DNA of 64,000 nucleotides, taken from positions 1-64,000 of the forward strand of contig WFXC01000044.1 of NCBI GenBank assembly GCA_015490805.1, in the 5' to 3' direction. Positions 36,958 through 44,997 of the stretch are shown in pieces. The position numbers were made by a program, and so were the translations under genes. The stretch comes from Candidatus Kapaibacterium sp. GTDB taxonomy: Bacteria > Bacteroidota > Ignavibacteria > Kapaibacteriales > WFXC01. Under the pieces are notes generated by a model. The model was not told where the DNA came from. It ran no database searches and saw only the letters and a list, made by a program, of their open reading frames with translations. How positions within the stretch are numbered: the stretch's first letter is position 1; every line of letters begins with the position of its first letter.

Positions 36958-38754
36958 TTATTGAGCTGGAATCTCAAAGATCGTCACCACTGTTTTGCGC
37001 GCATCCTGATCCAGACAGTACAGCCGAAGACGCTTGTCCACGTCGATCAGCGGAGCAGCTAACACCGATTCCTTCTTTGCTATGGGTGAGCGTAATCGAT
37101 ACGCCTTCCACAATTGGAACGGCTGACGCTGATAAATTTGCCATACGATGTCTCTGGTGCCAAAGTGATACCACACCACCGAAACCCATTCCGGCGTCAG
37201 GGTCAGGTCTATAGGATCAATAGGCGTATTGTATTTGAACCACCGGCGTCGCTCCTTGATATCCTCAGGAATTTGATCCCGGTACTTCCACGGACGCAAA
37301 ATGCTTTCAGAATAATACGCCTGGATTTGATAACTGCTGCCAGAGCGCAGCAGCAAAAGAGAATCGCTAAAAAGATTGAGATAGCCGCAGTCTTCCGTGT
37401 CGCAATCGATCAGCGGGAAAGATTTCCAGTAGCCAATGCCCAGCCACTGGCGATTTTGGGGTAAATCTCCATAATGACCGAGAAACTTCCCGGTGTTCAA
37501 ATCAAATTCCCATACTAAGGGATCGTTGGCTTCAAATTCAGCAGATTGAGGGTTTAAATAAGGCTTGTTTGGAAGATTGACCTTCCAGGCCATTTGTTTT
37601 TGTTTCCAGTTAGAAACGGGGAGAAGAGCTGTGTGCCAGGGAGAGATGATTACGTAGTGGAGAAAGTCGACGCCTACATATGTTGGAGCATCTGGAAACT
37701 GGATTTCGGCTTGTCGGATTATCTTACTCTTCTGATTAGGTGGCGTATAGAGTACCAGAATGTACCGTTTCCCCAGACTGATAGAGGTATCCAGTTCATC
37801 CCCGGAGCCCGGTCGGACTTCAAAACTGTCAATGACCGTATAGAAATGAACCGTTGCAAGAGTGTCACTGGTAGGGAAAAAGCCGAAACACAACATGAAT
37901 TGTGTCAGAAGTCCTAATTGGCTGACGAGTTTTCCTGCGCTGTCGATGGGAACTCTGCATAGTGCTCGCTGTAACGAATCGCTGGTTGTGATCTGCTGAA
38001 TCTCCTTGCCAGAGCGAAGATCATAGATCCGGAGAATTTCCTGATCAAGGTCCTCTATTACCAGCCATTTGCTGGACGGGGAACACCGCATTCCCTGAAG
38101 TCGTCCCGTTGTTGTCGTGCTGTCATCCTGCAAAGCTACGGTGTGCACTGGATGAAGTTCGGGCAATGCGTGAATGCTGCTGTCAAATTGGGAAGTGTAA
38201 GAGAAAGACTGTTCCCGGAATTCCGGAAGCAGCTTTTTCAGTTCAGGACGCAGAGGATCCCATTTTTCAAGATTTTTCACCAGGTGCTGAAAAAACTGAC
38301 CGGGAAGTAATCCTGCTAAGACCATACTGTGCAGCAATTGTCCCTGTGCGTTCCAGATCGTGAGCGTTGGCATCATCCGTGGTGGCAAATGCAGATCCTC
38401 AAAGATGCCAGCGGTGTCTAAGAAGACCGGAGCAGCCAGGCGGCGATAGGTGTACTTTATGATCTGTCGATCTGCCCAGTATCGCGTCTGCCGCATCAGA
38501 ACAATGACCGGACCCGGAAACTTGTATCGTCGAAGCATCATTGTTACCATTTGCATAGTACCAAATGCGTAGTTGAAAACCTTGTGTTCAAACAAAATCA
38601 CTGCGTAGTACTGGTAGTCCTGCGATGCTGGCGTAACCTGTCGTACAAATGCTCGGAGCTTTTCTGATTGGATCGGTAATTGCCGTGCTGGGAGCGATGG
38701 GGCGGTAAGGTACAACAGTGCAAGAGTGATCAGAGAACGGACGATCAGTCTCAT
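36958..38754 (-). CDS. Secreted protein with thioredoxin-like domain and propeller-like region, CxxC lost
   Basis: It is a paralog of the product starting at 41670 (shared HKVFNYAFG, KFPGPV/HFPGPV, LQDDSTT, KRYILV and WYHFGT..VWQIY). A signal peptide (about 1-24) precedes a thioredoxin-like domain at about 45-170; the position of the active-site CxxC is taken by HKVFNYAFG, but the cis-proline segment MMPTLTIW is kept. The remaining 400 residues contain repeated strands such as WLVIEDLDQEILRIYDLRSGKEIQ, suggesting a beta-propeller. A GTG at 38757 is an alternative start; AGGAG lies 8 nt before the ATG. It is preceded by promoter element A after a 240-nt leader. Function unknown. Confidence 0.75.
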   Translation of the reverse strand: MRLIVRSLITLALLYLTAPSLPARQLPIQSEKLRAFVRQVTPASQDYQYYAVILFEHKVFNYAFGTMQMVTMMLRRYKFPGPVIVLMRQTRYWADRQIIKYTYRRLAAPVFLDTAGIFEDLHLPPRMMPTLTIWNAQGQLLHSMVLAGLLPGQFFQHLVKNLEKWDPLRPELKKLLPEFREQSFSYTSQFDSSIHALPELHPVHTVALQDDSTTTTGRLQGMRCSPSSKWLVIEDLDQEILRIYDLRSGKEIQQITTSDSLQRALCRVPIDSAGKLVSQLGLLTQFMLCFGFFPTSDTLATVHFYTVIDSFEVRPGSGDELDTSISLGKRYILVLYTPPNQKSKIIRQAEIQFPDAPTYVGVDFLHYVIISPWHTALLPVSNWKQKQMAWKVNLPNKPYLNPQSAEFEANDPLVWEFDLNTGKFLGHYGDLPQNRQWLGIGYWKSFPLIDCDTEDCGYLNLFSDSLLLLRSGSSYQIQAYYSESILRPWKYRDQIPEDIKERRRWFKYNTPIDPIDLTLTPEWVSVVWYHFGTRDIVWQIYQRQPFQLWKAYRLRSPIAKKESVLAAPLIDVDKRLRLYCLDQDARKTVVTIFEIPAQ

Positions 38755-38997
38755 CACGGCTTCTCCTGTTTATTAGACTTTATGATAGTTCTCGCTTGCT
38801 GCGACTAAAGCAGGAAACCGCTGAGCAATGTCTCTGATTGACAAATTCACTCATTTTCATAGCAATGGGCATCCGGAAAGGAATTTTTGTTGAGTATCAA
38901 TTCACAGAAACTGCTTTTACTTTCCCACTAAAAGGTCATTCGCACCATTTCGTTGAAAAGCACCCATCTGGCGCTCTGTAACGCTCGATTTTAACTC

Positions 38998-39026
38998 TAT
39001 ATACACGTAAGCGCTGAAATTTTTGC
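38998..39026 (-). promoter_or_regulatory. 29-bp bipartite promoter element, copy A
   Basis: On the minus strand it reads GCAAAAAT-N12-GTGTATATA and points to the thioredoxin/propeller gene starting at 38754. The 240-nt leader holds two short frames (16 and about 30 codons) that I cannot support as genes. Spacing is identical to the six other copies. Confidence 0.65.
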
Positions 39027-39070
39027 GATAGGTGTAAAGTACCCTGACAAAATCTGCCATTCCCCACCAT

Positions 39071-39094
39071 TGGAAGCGCGCGCTTCAGCGTGCA
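39071..39094. repeat. Single GCGCGC-TTCA-GCGTGC palindromic module
   Basis: One isolated copy of the TTCA-loop hairpin module lies between promoter element A and the end of the small frame at 39095. It could serve as the transcript end for the sigma factor gene. Confidence 0.5.
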
Positions 39095-39238
39095 CTACCC
39101 ATAGCAGGATACTCCTTTGAGTTGTGCAGGGCAAACCAGCGGAATGCTCACCCGTCCGGCATCGGCTCCTGCGAATACCACACCGATGTTGTTGTCGTGC
39201 TCAGCGCGTACGAAGCATATCCCTATGAGCATCCGCAT
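39095..39238 (-). CDS. Possible 47-aa protein overlapping the 3' end of the sigma factor gene
   Basis: A frame opens with ATG inside the last codons of the sigma gene (16-bp overlap) and runs to 39095. It contains GVVFAGADAGRVSIPLVCP and three Cys, two in the last dozen residues (VSCYG end included). The amino-acid mix looks protein-like, but no clear ribosome site is seen and nothing is recognised. If translated it would be coupled to the sigma factor and could be a small regulator; that is speculation. Confidence 0.3.
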   Translation of the reverse strand: MRMLIGICFVRAEHDNNIGVVFAGADAGRVSIPLVCPAQLKGVSCYG

Positions 39239-39912
39239 TCTTCATCGAGAGGGTCAAGGATAACGACAACGGGAAAGGATGATTCCGGGGGGGGGGGATA
39301 GTTTTTCCGGATATCCTGAACGATTTGCCGGTGCAGCCGGCTGAGATTGGAGGAGTCGATTTTCAATTTTTTGTAGATGGCTTCCGGGAATACTTCCTCC
39401 ACACTCCGGGCAATGCCAGCACTGATTTCCCGCAACGTCCACCCTTCGACCCGCAGCCACAACAGCGCCCATCCTTCCACCCCAAAATGGCTGCATACGT
39501 GTTTGCGGATTTTCTGGAGATACAGCCGGAGCACTACGCTGGTATCCCCATCTTCACCTACGATGGCGATGTTGTCATCCAGCGGTTCCACGACGCAACT
39601 GGATGAGCGACGGCAGCAGTTTTTCATCAGATTGTCCAGGGTGGTAAACACATACTGGTACAACTGCCCCAGACTTTCCAGTGTGGTCATCTTGCCCATC
39701 GTCCGCAGCCATGCCTCCTGAATCGCATCCTCGTAGTCTTCTTTGCAGAAGCCGGGATAGCGTTGCGGCAGTTTGGCGAGCCACAGCGTCGACCACTGGC
39801 GATACGCCTGTTGCACTTCGGAACTGTACCACCAGGAAGGAAGCGCCCCGTTCACTTTCTCCGGACAATTCGGTTCTGCGGTCTGCTGGCGTTGCGATGA
39901 ATCATTTGCCAT
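39223..39912 (-). CDS. ECF-type RNA polymerase sigma factor with Cys-Gly-Cys tail and poly-G tract
   Basis: The 229 residues have sigma region 2 (about 60-110: YEDAIQEAWLRTMGKMTTLE, LYQYVFTTLDNLMKNCCRR) and region 4 (about 140-210: GWALLWLRVEGWTLREISAGI, NLSRLHRQIVQDIRK). No anti-sigma gene adjoins. The C-terminal tail reads NYPPPPESSFPVVVILD and ends EECGCS. The four prolines are encoded by an 11-C run (39287-39297 as G on the plus strand), so slippage would replace the tail. The start has AGGAG 7 nt upstream. It lies among genes carrying the shared 29-bp promoter element and is the obvious candidate to read it, though its own promoter lacks the element. Confidence 0.85.
   Translation of the reverse strand: MANDSSQRQQTAEPNCPEKVNGALPSWWYSSEVQQAYRQWSTLWLAKLPQRYPGFCKEDYEDAIQEAWLRTMGKMTTLESLGQLYQYVFTTLDNLMKNCCRRSSSCVVEPLDDNIAIVGEDGDTSVVLRLYLQKIRKHVCSHFGVEGWALLWLRVEGWTLREISAGIARSVEEVFPEAIYKKLKIDSSNLSRLHRQIVQDIRKNYPPPPESSFPVVVILDPLDEECGCS
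39287..39297. repeat. Poly-G (11) tract inside the sigma factor gene
   Basis: Eleven consecutive G on the plus strand (C in the gene). Ten or twelve bases give different tails without the Cys-Gly-Cys end: twelve stops at 39254, ten runs on about 30 codons. Such tracts mutate often by slippage and are also prone to sequencing error. Confidence 0.9.
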
Positions 39913-40099
39913 CAGCGAGCTCCTGTATCTATGACTCTGTGATCATTGCTCGCCAGCAATCACATTAAGGTGGAAGCGAATTTAAGAAATTTTTCGGTAA
40001 TACGCAACAGGTCACAACAGACGCAAAAAAATTTACCAGAAAGCAGTATAATTTTCAGCCGCATCCGTTTCCTTATACTCCCTTATGGTCAGTTACCTG

Positions 40100-40960
40100 C
40101 TACCACAACACACCCAGTTGGGTTTCAACTTTATACTGTACTTTTTTGAGCACGCGCGGTTCATATTCCATCTGCACTGTCAGGCGAAGTCCAAGGAATT
40201 TCCAGAAGCGCCACTGGAGGAGTGATTTGAATAAGCAGCGCCACTGCTCACCGGCGTGGAGATTTGCCCGCCAGTTCCCCTGCAATTGGAGTCGCCACTG
40301 CCCTCCGTTAAGCTTCATTTGACTTTCGAGCGTTGTCTGGATTCCATATTCCGTATACCATCGTTCGACGCGGTCGCGTGTTTTCCGATTATCCGTGAGC
40401 TTTGTATGCCTGCGGGCTCTGATCTGCCGGAATTTCACCCCACCCTGCCATCCCAGAGATCCACCATCCCAGCGGTATCGATAGTGCCATCCCAGTTGCT
40501 GAGAGCTGGTCACAGGATCCCACCATTGGGCGACGGTCTGAAGTTCTCCACGTTTCAAAAGCATATTTCTCAACGGCGCGGTTTCAACGCCTACTGCCAG
40601 CAGCGGATTGACCTGCCATCCCAGCAACCATTCCCATTGCGCTTCGATGGAACAGTGATTTTCAGCAGGAAAGAAAAATTCTCCATCCTCCAGCTTGTGA
40701 TACACCCATTCCACATCCAGCTTTGCCAGGAAGCGCAGTTGCACAAATCCGATTTTCCATACGGGCTGAATCCGAACGCCCGTTCGGGATGCAATAAACA
40801 ATTGTTCTGCAACTTTCCAGTTCCGTGCAGCGCTCAGCATCAGCGTTGCATGCCCCTCGATCCAGGGCAACGACGTTCCTGCACTCGATGGAGGTGTTCC
40901 TGCCCCGGCAGGCAAGATCACCACCAGCATCAACGCCCAGCCAATGCACCATCCGTTCAC
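40100..40960 (-). CDS. Predicted outer-membrane beta-barrel protein
   Basis: A signal peptide (about 1-21) is followed by a chain of amphipathic strands with many Trp, Tyr and Arg, for example WHYRYRWDGGSLGWQGGVKF, and the protein ends VETQLGVLW with a C-terminal aromatic as outer-membrane barrels do. The layout recalls DUF3078-type barrels of Bacteroidota, but I cannot confirm that. Promoter element B lies 35 bp before the start. A decayed relative of its C-terminus (YEPxV followed by QY) remains on the same strand near 44065-44290. Confidence 0.65.
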   Translation of the reverse strand: MNGWCIGWALMLVVILPAGAGTPPSSAGTSLPWIEGHATLMLSAARNWKVAEQLFIASRTGVRIQPVWKIGFVQLRFLAKLDVEWVYHKLEDGEFFFPAENHCSIEAQWEWLLGWQVNPLLAVGVETAPLRNMLLKRGELQTVAQWWDPVTSSQQLGWHYRYRWDGGSLGWQGGVKFRQIRARRHTKLTDNRKTRDRVERWYTEYGIQTTLESQMKLNGGQWRLQLQGNWRANLHAGEQWRCLFKSLLQWRFWKFLGLRLTVQMEYEPRVLKKVQYKVETQLGVLW

Positions 40961-40994
40961 TTTGGCACGCTCTCACTGCACGAGTCTCTATAAT

Positions 40995-41023
40995 TATAAA
41001 CACTTCAGCGCTACAAATTTTGC
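40995..41023 (-). promoter_or_regulatory. 29-bp bipartite promoter element, copy B
   Basis: Minus strand GCAAAATT-N12-GTGTTTATA, the most divergent copy but with the same spacing. It ends 35 bp before the barrel gene. It lies back to back with copy C (27 bp apart), forming a divergent promoter pair. Confidence 0.55.
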
Positions 41024-41049
41024 GTCGGTGGTAAAGTGATCAGTGGTAC

Positions 41050-41078
41050 GCAAAAAATGCCGTTGTTATGTGTATATA
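41050..41078 (+). promoter_or_regulatory. 29-bp bipartite promoter element, copy C
   Basis: GCAAAAAA-N12-GTGTATATA, pointing to the 120-aa cysteine protein gene and the thioredoxin/propeller gene after it. A long hairpin leader begins only 5 bp downstream. Confidence 0.7.
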
Positions 41079-41082
41079 AGGG

Positions 41083-41191
41083 TAGAGAGGCTGGTGGTTG
41101 TTTTCTTCCACGACCTGCGTGTGGCAGTGTCCCTGCCCCGCTGCCCGCCGGGAAGTGTGAAGGAAGCAACGGGCAGGCACCAGCTTCTCTA
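41083..41191 (+). ncRNA. Structured 5' leader of the cysteine-protein cassette
   Basis: TAGAGAGGCTGGTG at 41083-41096 pairs over 14 bp (one G-T pair) with 41178-41191. Inside, CTGCCCG pairs with CGGGCAG (to 41176) and CCAC with GTGG. The fold starts about where transcription from element C should begin, so it would cap the transcript. It may protect the mRNA, control translation of the gene at 41236, or be a separate small RNA. I match it to no known riboswitch. Confidence 0.5.
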
Positions 41192-41235
41192 AGTAAAGTT
41201 ACATTGGAGTATGAACAAAGACAAGGATCTCAAAG

Positions 41236-41598
41236 ATGAAAACTCGCGAATATGGATACCTGGTAATTATGGTAAGCATTGGGCTTTTTGTTCATAGTAT
41301 TGTCTGTAAAGCCGAACGGGTAATTGAAATCCCAGGACAGTACGCAGTAACAGAGACGGTGATATGTGAGTGTGACATTGATGAAGATGGAGTACCTGAG
41401 CAGGTCCAGGTTACGGTGTTACGTTGTCAAGGGGATGGACCATACTGCATCCGAATCTTTCTTCGAGAACCTGGTGTACTTGCAAGGGCAGAACTTTATG
41501 ATGATGGACAGATAGTAGAAACGAAGCAAGGAGTATACTGCGGACCAGGACCCAGCGGTGATCCGAATGTAGATGCCTATTTTAAGGAAATCGAGTAA
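41236..41598 (+). CDS. Small secreted cysteine-containing protein (120 aa)
   Basis: A signal peptide (about 1-26, hydrophobic VIMVSIGLFVHSIV) leads to a mature part of about 94 residues with five Cys: CEC, then LRCQGDGPYC, then GVYCGPGPSGDPN. The family is not recognised. LRCQGDG..C matches LRC-stop-GEG..C of the small protein at 51656, so the two are probably related. AAGGA lies 8 nt before the ATG. A terminator-like hairpin follows, then the thioredoxin/propeller gene. The pairing resembles the arrangement of NVEALA-type peptides with propeller lipoproteins in Bacteroides; the Cys may be substrates for a partner thioredoxin-like domain (inference). Confidence 0.7.
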   Translation: MKTREYGYLVIMVSIGLFVHSIVCKAERVIEIPGQYAVTETVICECDIDEDGVPEQVQVTVLRCQGDGPYCIRIFLREPGVLARAELYDDGQIVETKQGVYCGPGPSGDPNVDAYFKEIE

Positions 41599-41611
41599 TA
41601 CGGTATGTCCT

Positions 41612-41640
41612 GCCCCCTCCTTATGGGGGCTTCTTTTTCT
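41612..41640 (+). terminator. Rho-independent terminator-like hairpin after the 120-aa gene
   Basis: GCCCCC-TCCTTAT-GGGGGC followed by TTCTTTTTCT. It stands between the small-protein gene and the propeller gene 30 bp later, so it would make the small-protein transcript more abundant, with read-through for the larger gene. Confidence 0.65.
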
Positions 41641-41669
41641 GTGCGCTGTAAACAAGAATGAGAGGAACT

Positions 41670-43457
41670 ATGAGGGTCAAAAAGCAGATAGTGCAGTGGT
41701 TGTGGTTGACCGCTATCTGCACGGTGTGCCTTTACTCGCAACAATCTGAACCATTGCAGTCGCAGAGTATCCTCAAGATTGCAAAGACAGTTTCTGGATC
41801 CTCCGGGCGGTATATTGCTGTCATTTTGTTTCAGCATAAAGTCTTCAATTACGCCTTTGGGATGATGAAAACAGTGGCTCAGACCTTGCAGTATCACCAC
41901 TTTCCGGGACCAGTGTTCGCAGTAATGCGGATGACCCGCCATTGGAGTGATCGAGCAATCGTACAGCGTGAATATAGTAAGCTATCAGTGCCTGTTGTGT
42001 TGGATACCTTTGGACTTTTCGAAGAACTCCAGATTCCTCTTCAGACCTTTCCTATACTCACAGTCTGGGACTCCACCGGTACACTGCGGTACTCTTCACA
42101 AATTCCTGCTGTACTGCAGGGTTCTATCTACCGAAAGCTTATCATGCGTTTGGATTCCCTGCCCTTTAGGAAAACCGTTGTTCGAAGCAAAGCGACCCAG
42201 ACCCAGTATAGCGATCCTTTTCGCAAGCACTTGCAAGCTTTGCCAACACTGGTGCCACAGGCACAAGTATTCTTGCAAGATGATAGTACAACGTACACAG
42301 GGCGATTACAAAGGCTACGATGTGCTCCTTCGGAACGCTTCATTGTTCTGGGAGATTTGGACCAGGAAGTAGTGCGAGTTTACCGTGCTGCCGACGGGAA
42401 AGAAATAACAACTATTACTACCACGCCCTGGCTACATCGATTGTTATCGCCTGTTCCTCTGGAAGCTCTAGATTCTTCATTCCATTCTTTGGGATTGTTG
42501 ACCCACTTTGCTGACTTCGGCACGTTCTATCCTACAACCAATACACTAATTGCTCATCACTTTTACACTGTTATAGACAGTGTGCTCATCCAGCGCAATT
42601 CCAACAAACAGCGACTTGACACGAACATTCGGTTGGGCAAACGCTATGTACTGGTGCGCTACACACCACCGTATGATTCCATCCACCATTGGGTTAAGCT
42701 GGATGCTCCAGATACCCCAGGCTATCTATCGATCCAATCTTTTATACCTACAATTTCACCGTGGGAAACTGCATTGTTCCCGGTTGATAACTGGGTGCAA
42801 CGAAACTCTCTCTCCGTTGTCGGGCTCGACGCTCCGACAGACCCTGCATCTGCTGAGTTTGAAGCCCACGATCCCCTGCTGTGGGAATTCAGTCTCCGTA
42901 GCGGGAAATTTGTTCGATCCTATGGTGATCTCAGTTACAACAGGAGTCTGTTGCGTATTGGATATTGGAACTCTCATCCCGCAGTTGATTGCGATGCTTC
43001 CGATTGTGCCTATCTGAATTACTATCACGACACATTGTATTTCATCCGATCCCAGACTGCGTATCCAATCGCTGCTTACTACACTTCTGCCGTATTGTAT
43101 CCCCAGCAGAATCAGGAGAATCCTATTCTCCAGATTGAGCCGAAGCAGAGAAAAGCGATGGTGAACTCTCTCTCACCGTTGCATCCAGTAGATCTCACCG
43201 TTGCGGATTCTTTGGTATCGATTGTATGGTATCACTTCGGCACTGGAGAAATAGTGTGGCAAATATATCATCGTATGCCGTTCCGCTTACTCAGGGAATA
43301 CCGCCTACCACCATCGCCGTTGGCTGCGCACTCGGTACTCCCAATGCCTCAAATCAAAGTCAGCAAGCAAATGAATCTATATCTTGTCGATCAATCGACA
43401 AGAAAAACGCTATTGTTGATCTATTCATATCCAAAAGAACGTAAATCCACAGGATAA
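41670..43457 (+). CDS. Secreted protein with thioredoxin-like domain and propeller-like region, CxxC lost
   Basis: It is the closest relative of the product starting at 38754, with shared segments along the whole 595 residues. A signal peptide (about 1-23) precedes a thioredoxin-like domain in which HKVFNYAFGMM replaces the CxxC site, while the cis-proline segment TFPILTVW remains. The C-terminal two thirds have propeller-like strands (VLGDLDQEVVRVYRAADGKEI). A loop with the DCDASDC cysteine pair is shared with the paralog (DCDTEDC). ATG at 41670 has AGAGG just upstream; ATG at 41658 is an alternative. It follows the 120-aa gene in the same cassette. Confidence 0.75.
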   Translation: MRVKKQIVQWLWLTAICTVCLYSQQSEPLQSQSILKIAKTVSGSSGRYIAVILFQHKVFNYAFGMMKTVAQTLQYHHFPGPVFAVMRMTRHWSDRAIVQREYSKLSVPVVLDTFGLFEELQIPLQTFPILTVWDSTGTLRYSSQIPAVLQGSIYRKLIMRLDSLPFRKTVVRSKATQTQYSDPFRKHLQALPTLVPQAQVFLQDDSTTYTGRLQRLRCAPSERFIVLGDLDQEVVRVYRAADGKEITTITTTPWLHRLLSPVPLEALDSSFHSLGLLTHFADFGTFYPTTNTLIAHHFYTVIDSVLIQRNSNKQRLDTNIRLGKRYVLVRYTPPYDSIHHWVKLDAPDTPGYLSIQSFIPTISPWETALFPVDNWVQRNSLSVVGLDAPTDPASAEFEAHDPLLWEFSLRSGKFVRSYGDLSYNRSLLRIGYWNSHPAVDCDASDCAYLNYYHDTLYFIRSQTAYPIAAYYTSAVLYPQQNQENPILQIEPKQRKAMVNSLSPLHPVDLTVADSLVSIVWYHFGTGEIVWQIYHRMPFRLLREYRLPPSPLAAHSVLPMPQIKVSKQMNLYLVDQSTRKTLLLIYSYPKERKSTG

Positions 43458-44064
43458 ATAAAGTTCTTGCTCTTTACAGAAGGTAGGCGGCAAAGCACTA
43501 TGTGCGTCGCTATGCTTTACCATACAGCACCTACGACGGTGTGCAAACAAAGCGGTATTCCGTGGCCAGCAATAACTGCGGGTGGATTCAGTAGAGTGTT
43601 GCTGTAGCAACGGTATATCGTTTCCGTGAACAAGCAGAAATTCTATATTTCAGCGCAAAAGAAAAAGCTGCTTCTATTCATTATCTTCCGCCATAGCTGC
43701 AAAACTAAATAGTTGGCAACGCGCTCGTCCCGCGGTTGAGACGAAATAATGAGTGCAGATGATATCGACGATCTCTGATCGCTAGTGTCTGAGCTGGGAT
43801 TCTGATTGCTGGCGCTTGTAGTACACGGTCCCTGGAAAATCTTTACTATAACACATAGCAGTTCCTGGCGAATTCTTGTTAGTATCCATTCCTCGATAGC
43901 TGTTCAGCACAGTGCCATTGTTCTTTCCAATGTCCATACAGAACTCCCAAAGCAGTTTATGAAGTTTTTCGAAAACCATCAAGCGCAAAATTCACAAACT
44001 CGCCGAAGCACTATGGTGCCTCCTGTTCCTCGGCTTTGGTACTGACATAGCATTACCGGAGCCT
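43458..44064. other. Gene-poor stretch between cassettes
   Basis: No frame with a ribosome site or protein-like composition is seen on either strand. A 68-codon minus frame ending at 43782 is not supported. The stretch probably holds decayed cassette sequence, as the following remnants show. Confidence 0.5.
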
Positions 44065-44290
44065 TCAATATTGCAGTCTTCGCGCTACCTGCGGTTCATA
44101 CTTCAGATTAAGAGAACGATCATCGGTCCCGGAACTACCAAGACTACTGATAGAGAATCCACTATCTAAAGCGTTGTTGTGCTTTGCCAACCGGATATTT
44201 GCTCGGAAATCCGATATCACTCTGTGCATCAGGATCCAGCCGCAAAGGAAAGTACCATTGCTTCATACCGTTTTTCAGGCATACTTGTCA
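44065..44290 (-). pseudogene. Remnant of an outer-membrane barrel gene
   Basis: The minus strand reads SLNLKYEPQVARRLQY then stop, matching the end of the barrel encoded at 40100-40960 (VQMEYEPRVLKKVQY). Upstream, two frames alternate (PLRLDPDAQSDIGFPS in one, SDFRANIRLAKHNN in another), which indicates a frameshift. No start or promoter remains. Confidence 0.45.
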
Positions 44291-44489
44291 CTCACTGAAA
44301 TAGGAATGACCCAAGCAAAATGCGGTGCAAAAAAGCGTATACTATCGTAAAGACTAACAGTTGTGTCTTGTCAGGTGTTGCTGCAGATAAAGTTCCTACT
44401 GGTAGGAGGATTGGAAGAAGCAGTGGACAGACAGTAGCTTCTGAGGTTCATTGAGATTAAGGGTTAACGTATCGATGCAGGAGGCAACA

Positions 44490-44636
44490 ATGAAACGGAT
44501 CTCTGTAATTCTATTTCTCGGGGTGATTCTCTGGGATTCCAAAGCTGCACTCACGGGTGCACTGTCTCTGCATAACATTGTATTCGATGGAAACTCTCAT
44601 TTTGAAGCTGTGTGTTTGCCTGGAGCTGGGAATTGA
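44490..44636 (+). pseudogene. Deletion remnant: signal peptide joined to a cassette 3' end
   Basis: A good start (AGGAGG, 6 nt before ATG) and signal-like residues (KRISVILFLGVILWDSKAAL) run for about 35 codons into sequence GGAAACTCTCATTTTGAAGCTG, which elsewhere is the last codons and downstream DNA of propeller genes (after 49069 and 51401). The frame then stops. It looks like a secreted-protein gene that lost its interior by recombination. It could still make a 48-aa peptide. Confidence 0.4.
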
Positions 44637-44725
44637 ACACTTCCGAAGGACCTCTGGAATTTCTCCCCCTGCGCCATTGGTGCCGCGCAAAAAATGCCGC
44701 CGTTAGGTGTATATATGTTGTGAAA
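44591..44725 (+). repeat. Cassette boundary repeat, copy D
   Basis: About 130 bp shared with 49070-49200 and 51404-51535: the tail of a propeller gene, the segment TGGAGCTGGGAATCGAACAC, TGCGCCATCGGTGCCGCGC, and the 29-bp promoter element. D and E stay similar for another 240 bp, into the small-protein gene. Confidence 0.75.
44687..44715 (+). promoter_or_regulatory. 29-bp bipartite promoter element, copy D
   Basis: GCAAAAAA-N12-GTGTATATA, ahead of a decayed small-protein gene and the 641-aa thioredoxin/propeller gene. Confidence 0.7.
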
Positions 44726-44964
44726 AATGAAAGATCAGATACTTGCGAGAAGCAAAAACAGATGTTTAGGAAGAGACAAGAAAAATCAGCTATTGATTGC
44801 TATCTGGAAAGTGGAACAATGGATGTTTATCAGTTTTGGGAGCACAGTCAAAATCAGGACACACATAGCCAGACAGCAGGATGAATTCTGGAATTATCTC
44901 CTGAAACCGATGTGGGCGAGCACTGGCAACTTCTCAAGCGTTTCCCCGGTATTTTTATCAAGTA
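44718..44964 (+). pseudogene. Frameshifted copy of the small cysteine-protein gene at 49263
   Basis: DNA is clearly homologous to 49195-49455. One frame encodes CYLESGTMDVYQ (intact copy CYLENGAKTMEVYQ) and another encodes STVKIRTHIARQQDEFW (intact STVKIKVRIARQQDLLW), so a single-base indel broke it. The 3' half with the later cysteines is lost. The in-frame 6-bp size difference before MDVYQ shows the upstream part was once coding. Confidence 0.6.
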
Positions 44965-44997
44965 AGCAGAGAAACGTTTACTAACTGCGGAGGAGTT

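Noticed and set aside
38755-38997. Small cysteine-protein gene in the 240-nt leader of the gene starting at 38754
   Set aside because: The two short frames (16 and about 30 codons) lack a ribosome site or signal peptide, though the second has two Cys.
40023-40054. Plus-strand GCAAAAAA..GTATAA sequence between the barrel and sigma genes
   Set aside because: The first box matches the 29-bp element, but the second box is not GTGTATATA at the fixed spacing, and no plus-strand gene follows.
43782-43988. 68-codon minus frame in the gene-poor stretch
   Set aside because: TTG start without a ribosome site, no recognised pattern, and the surrounding DNA is full of decayed sequence.
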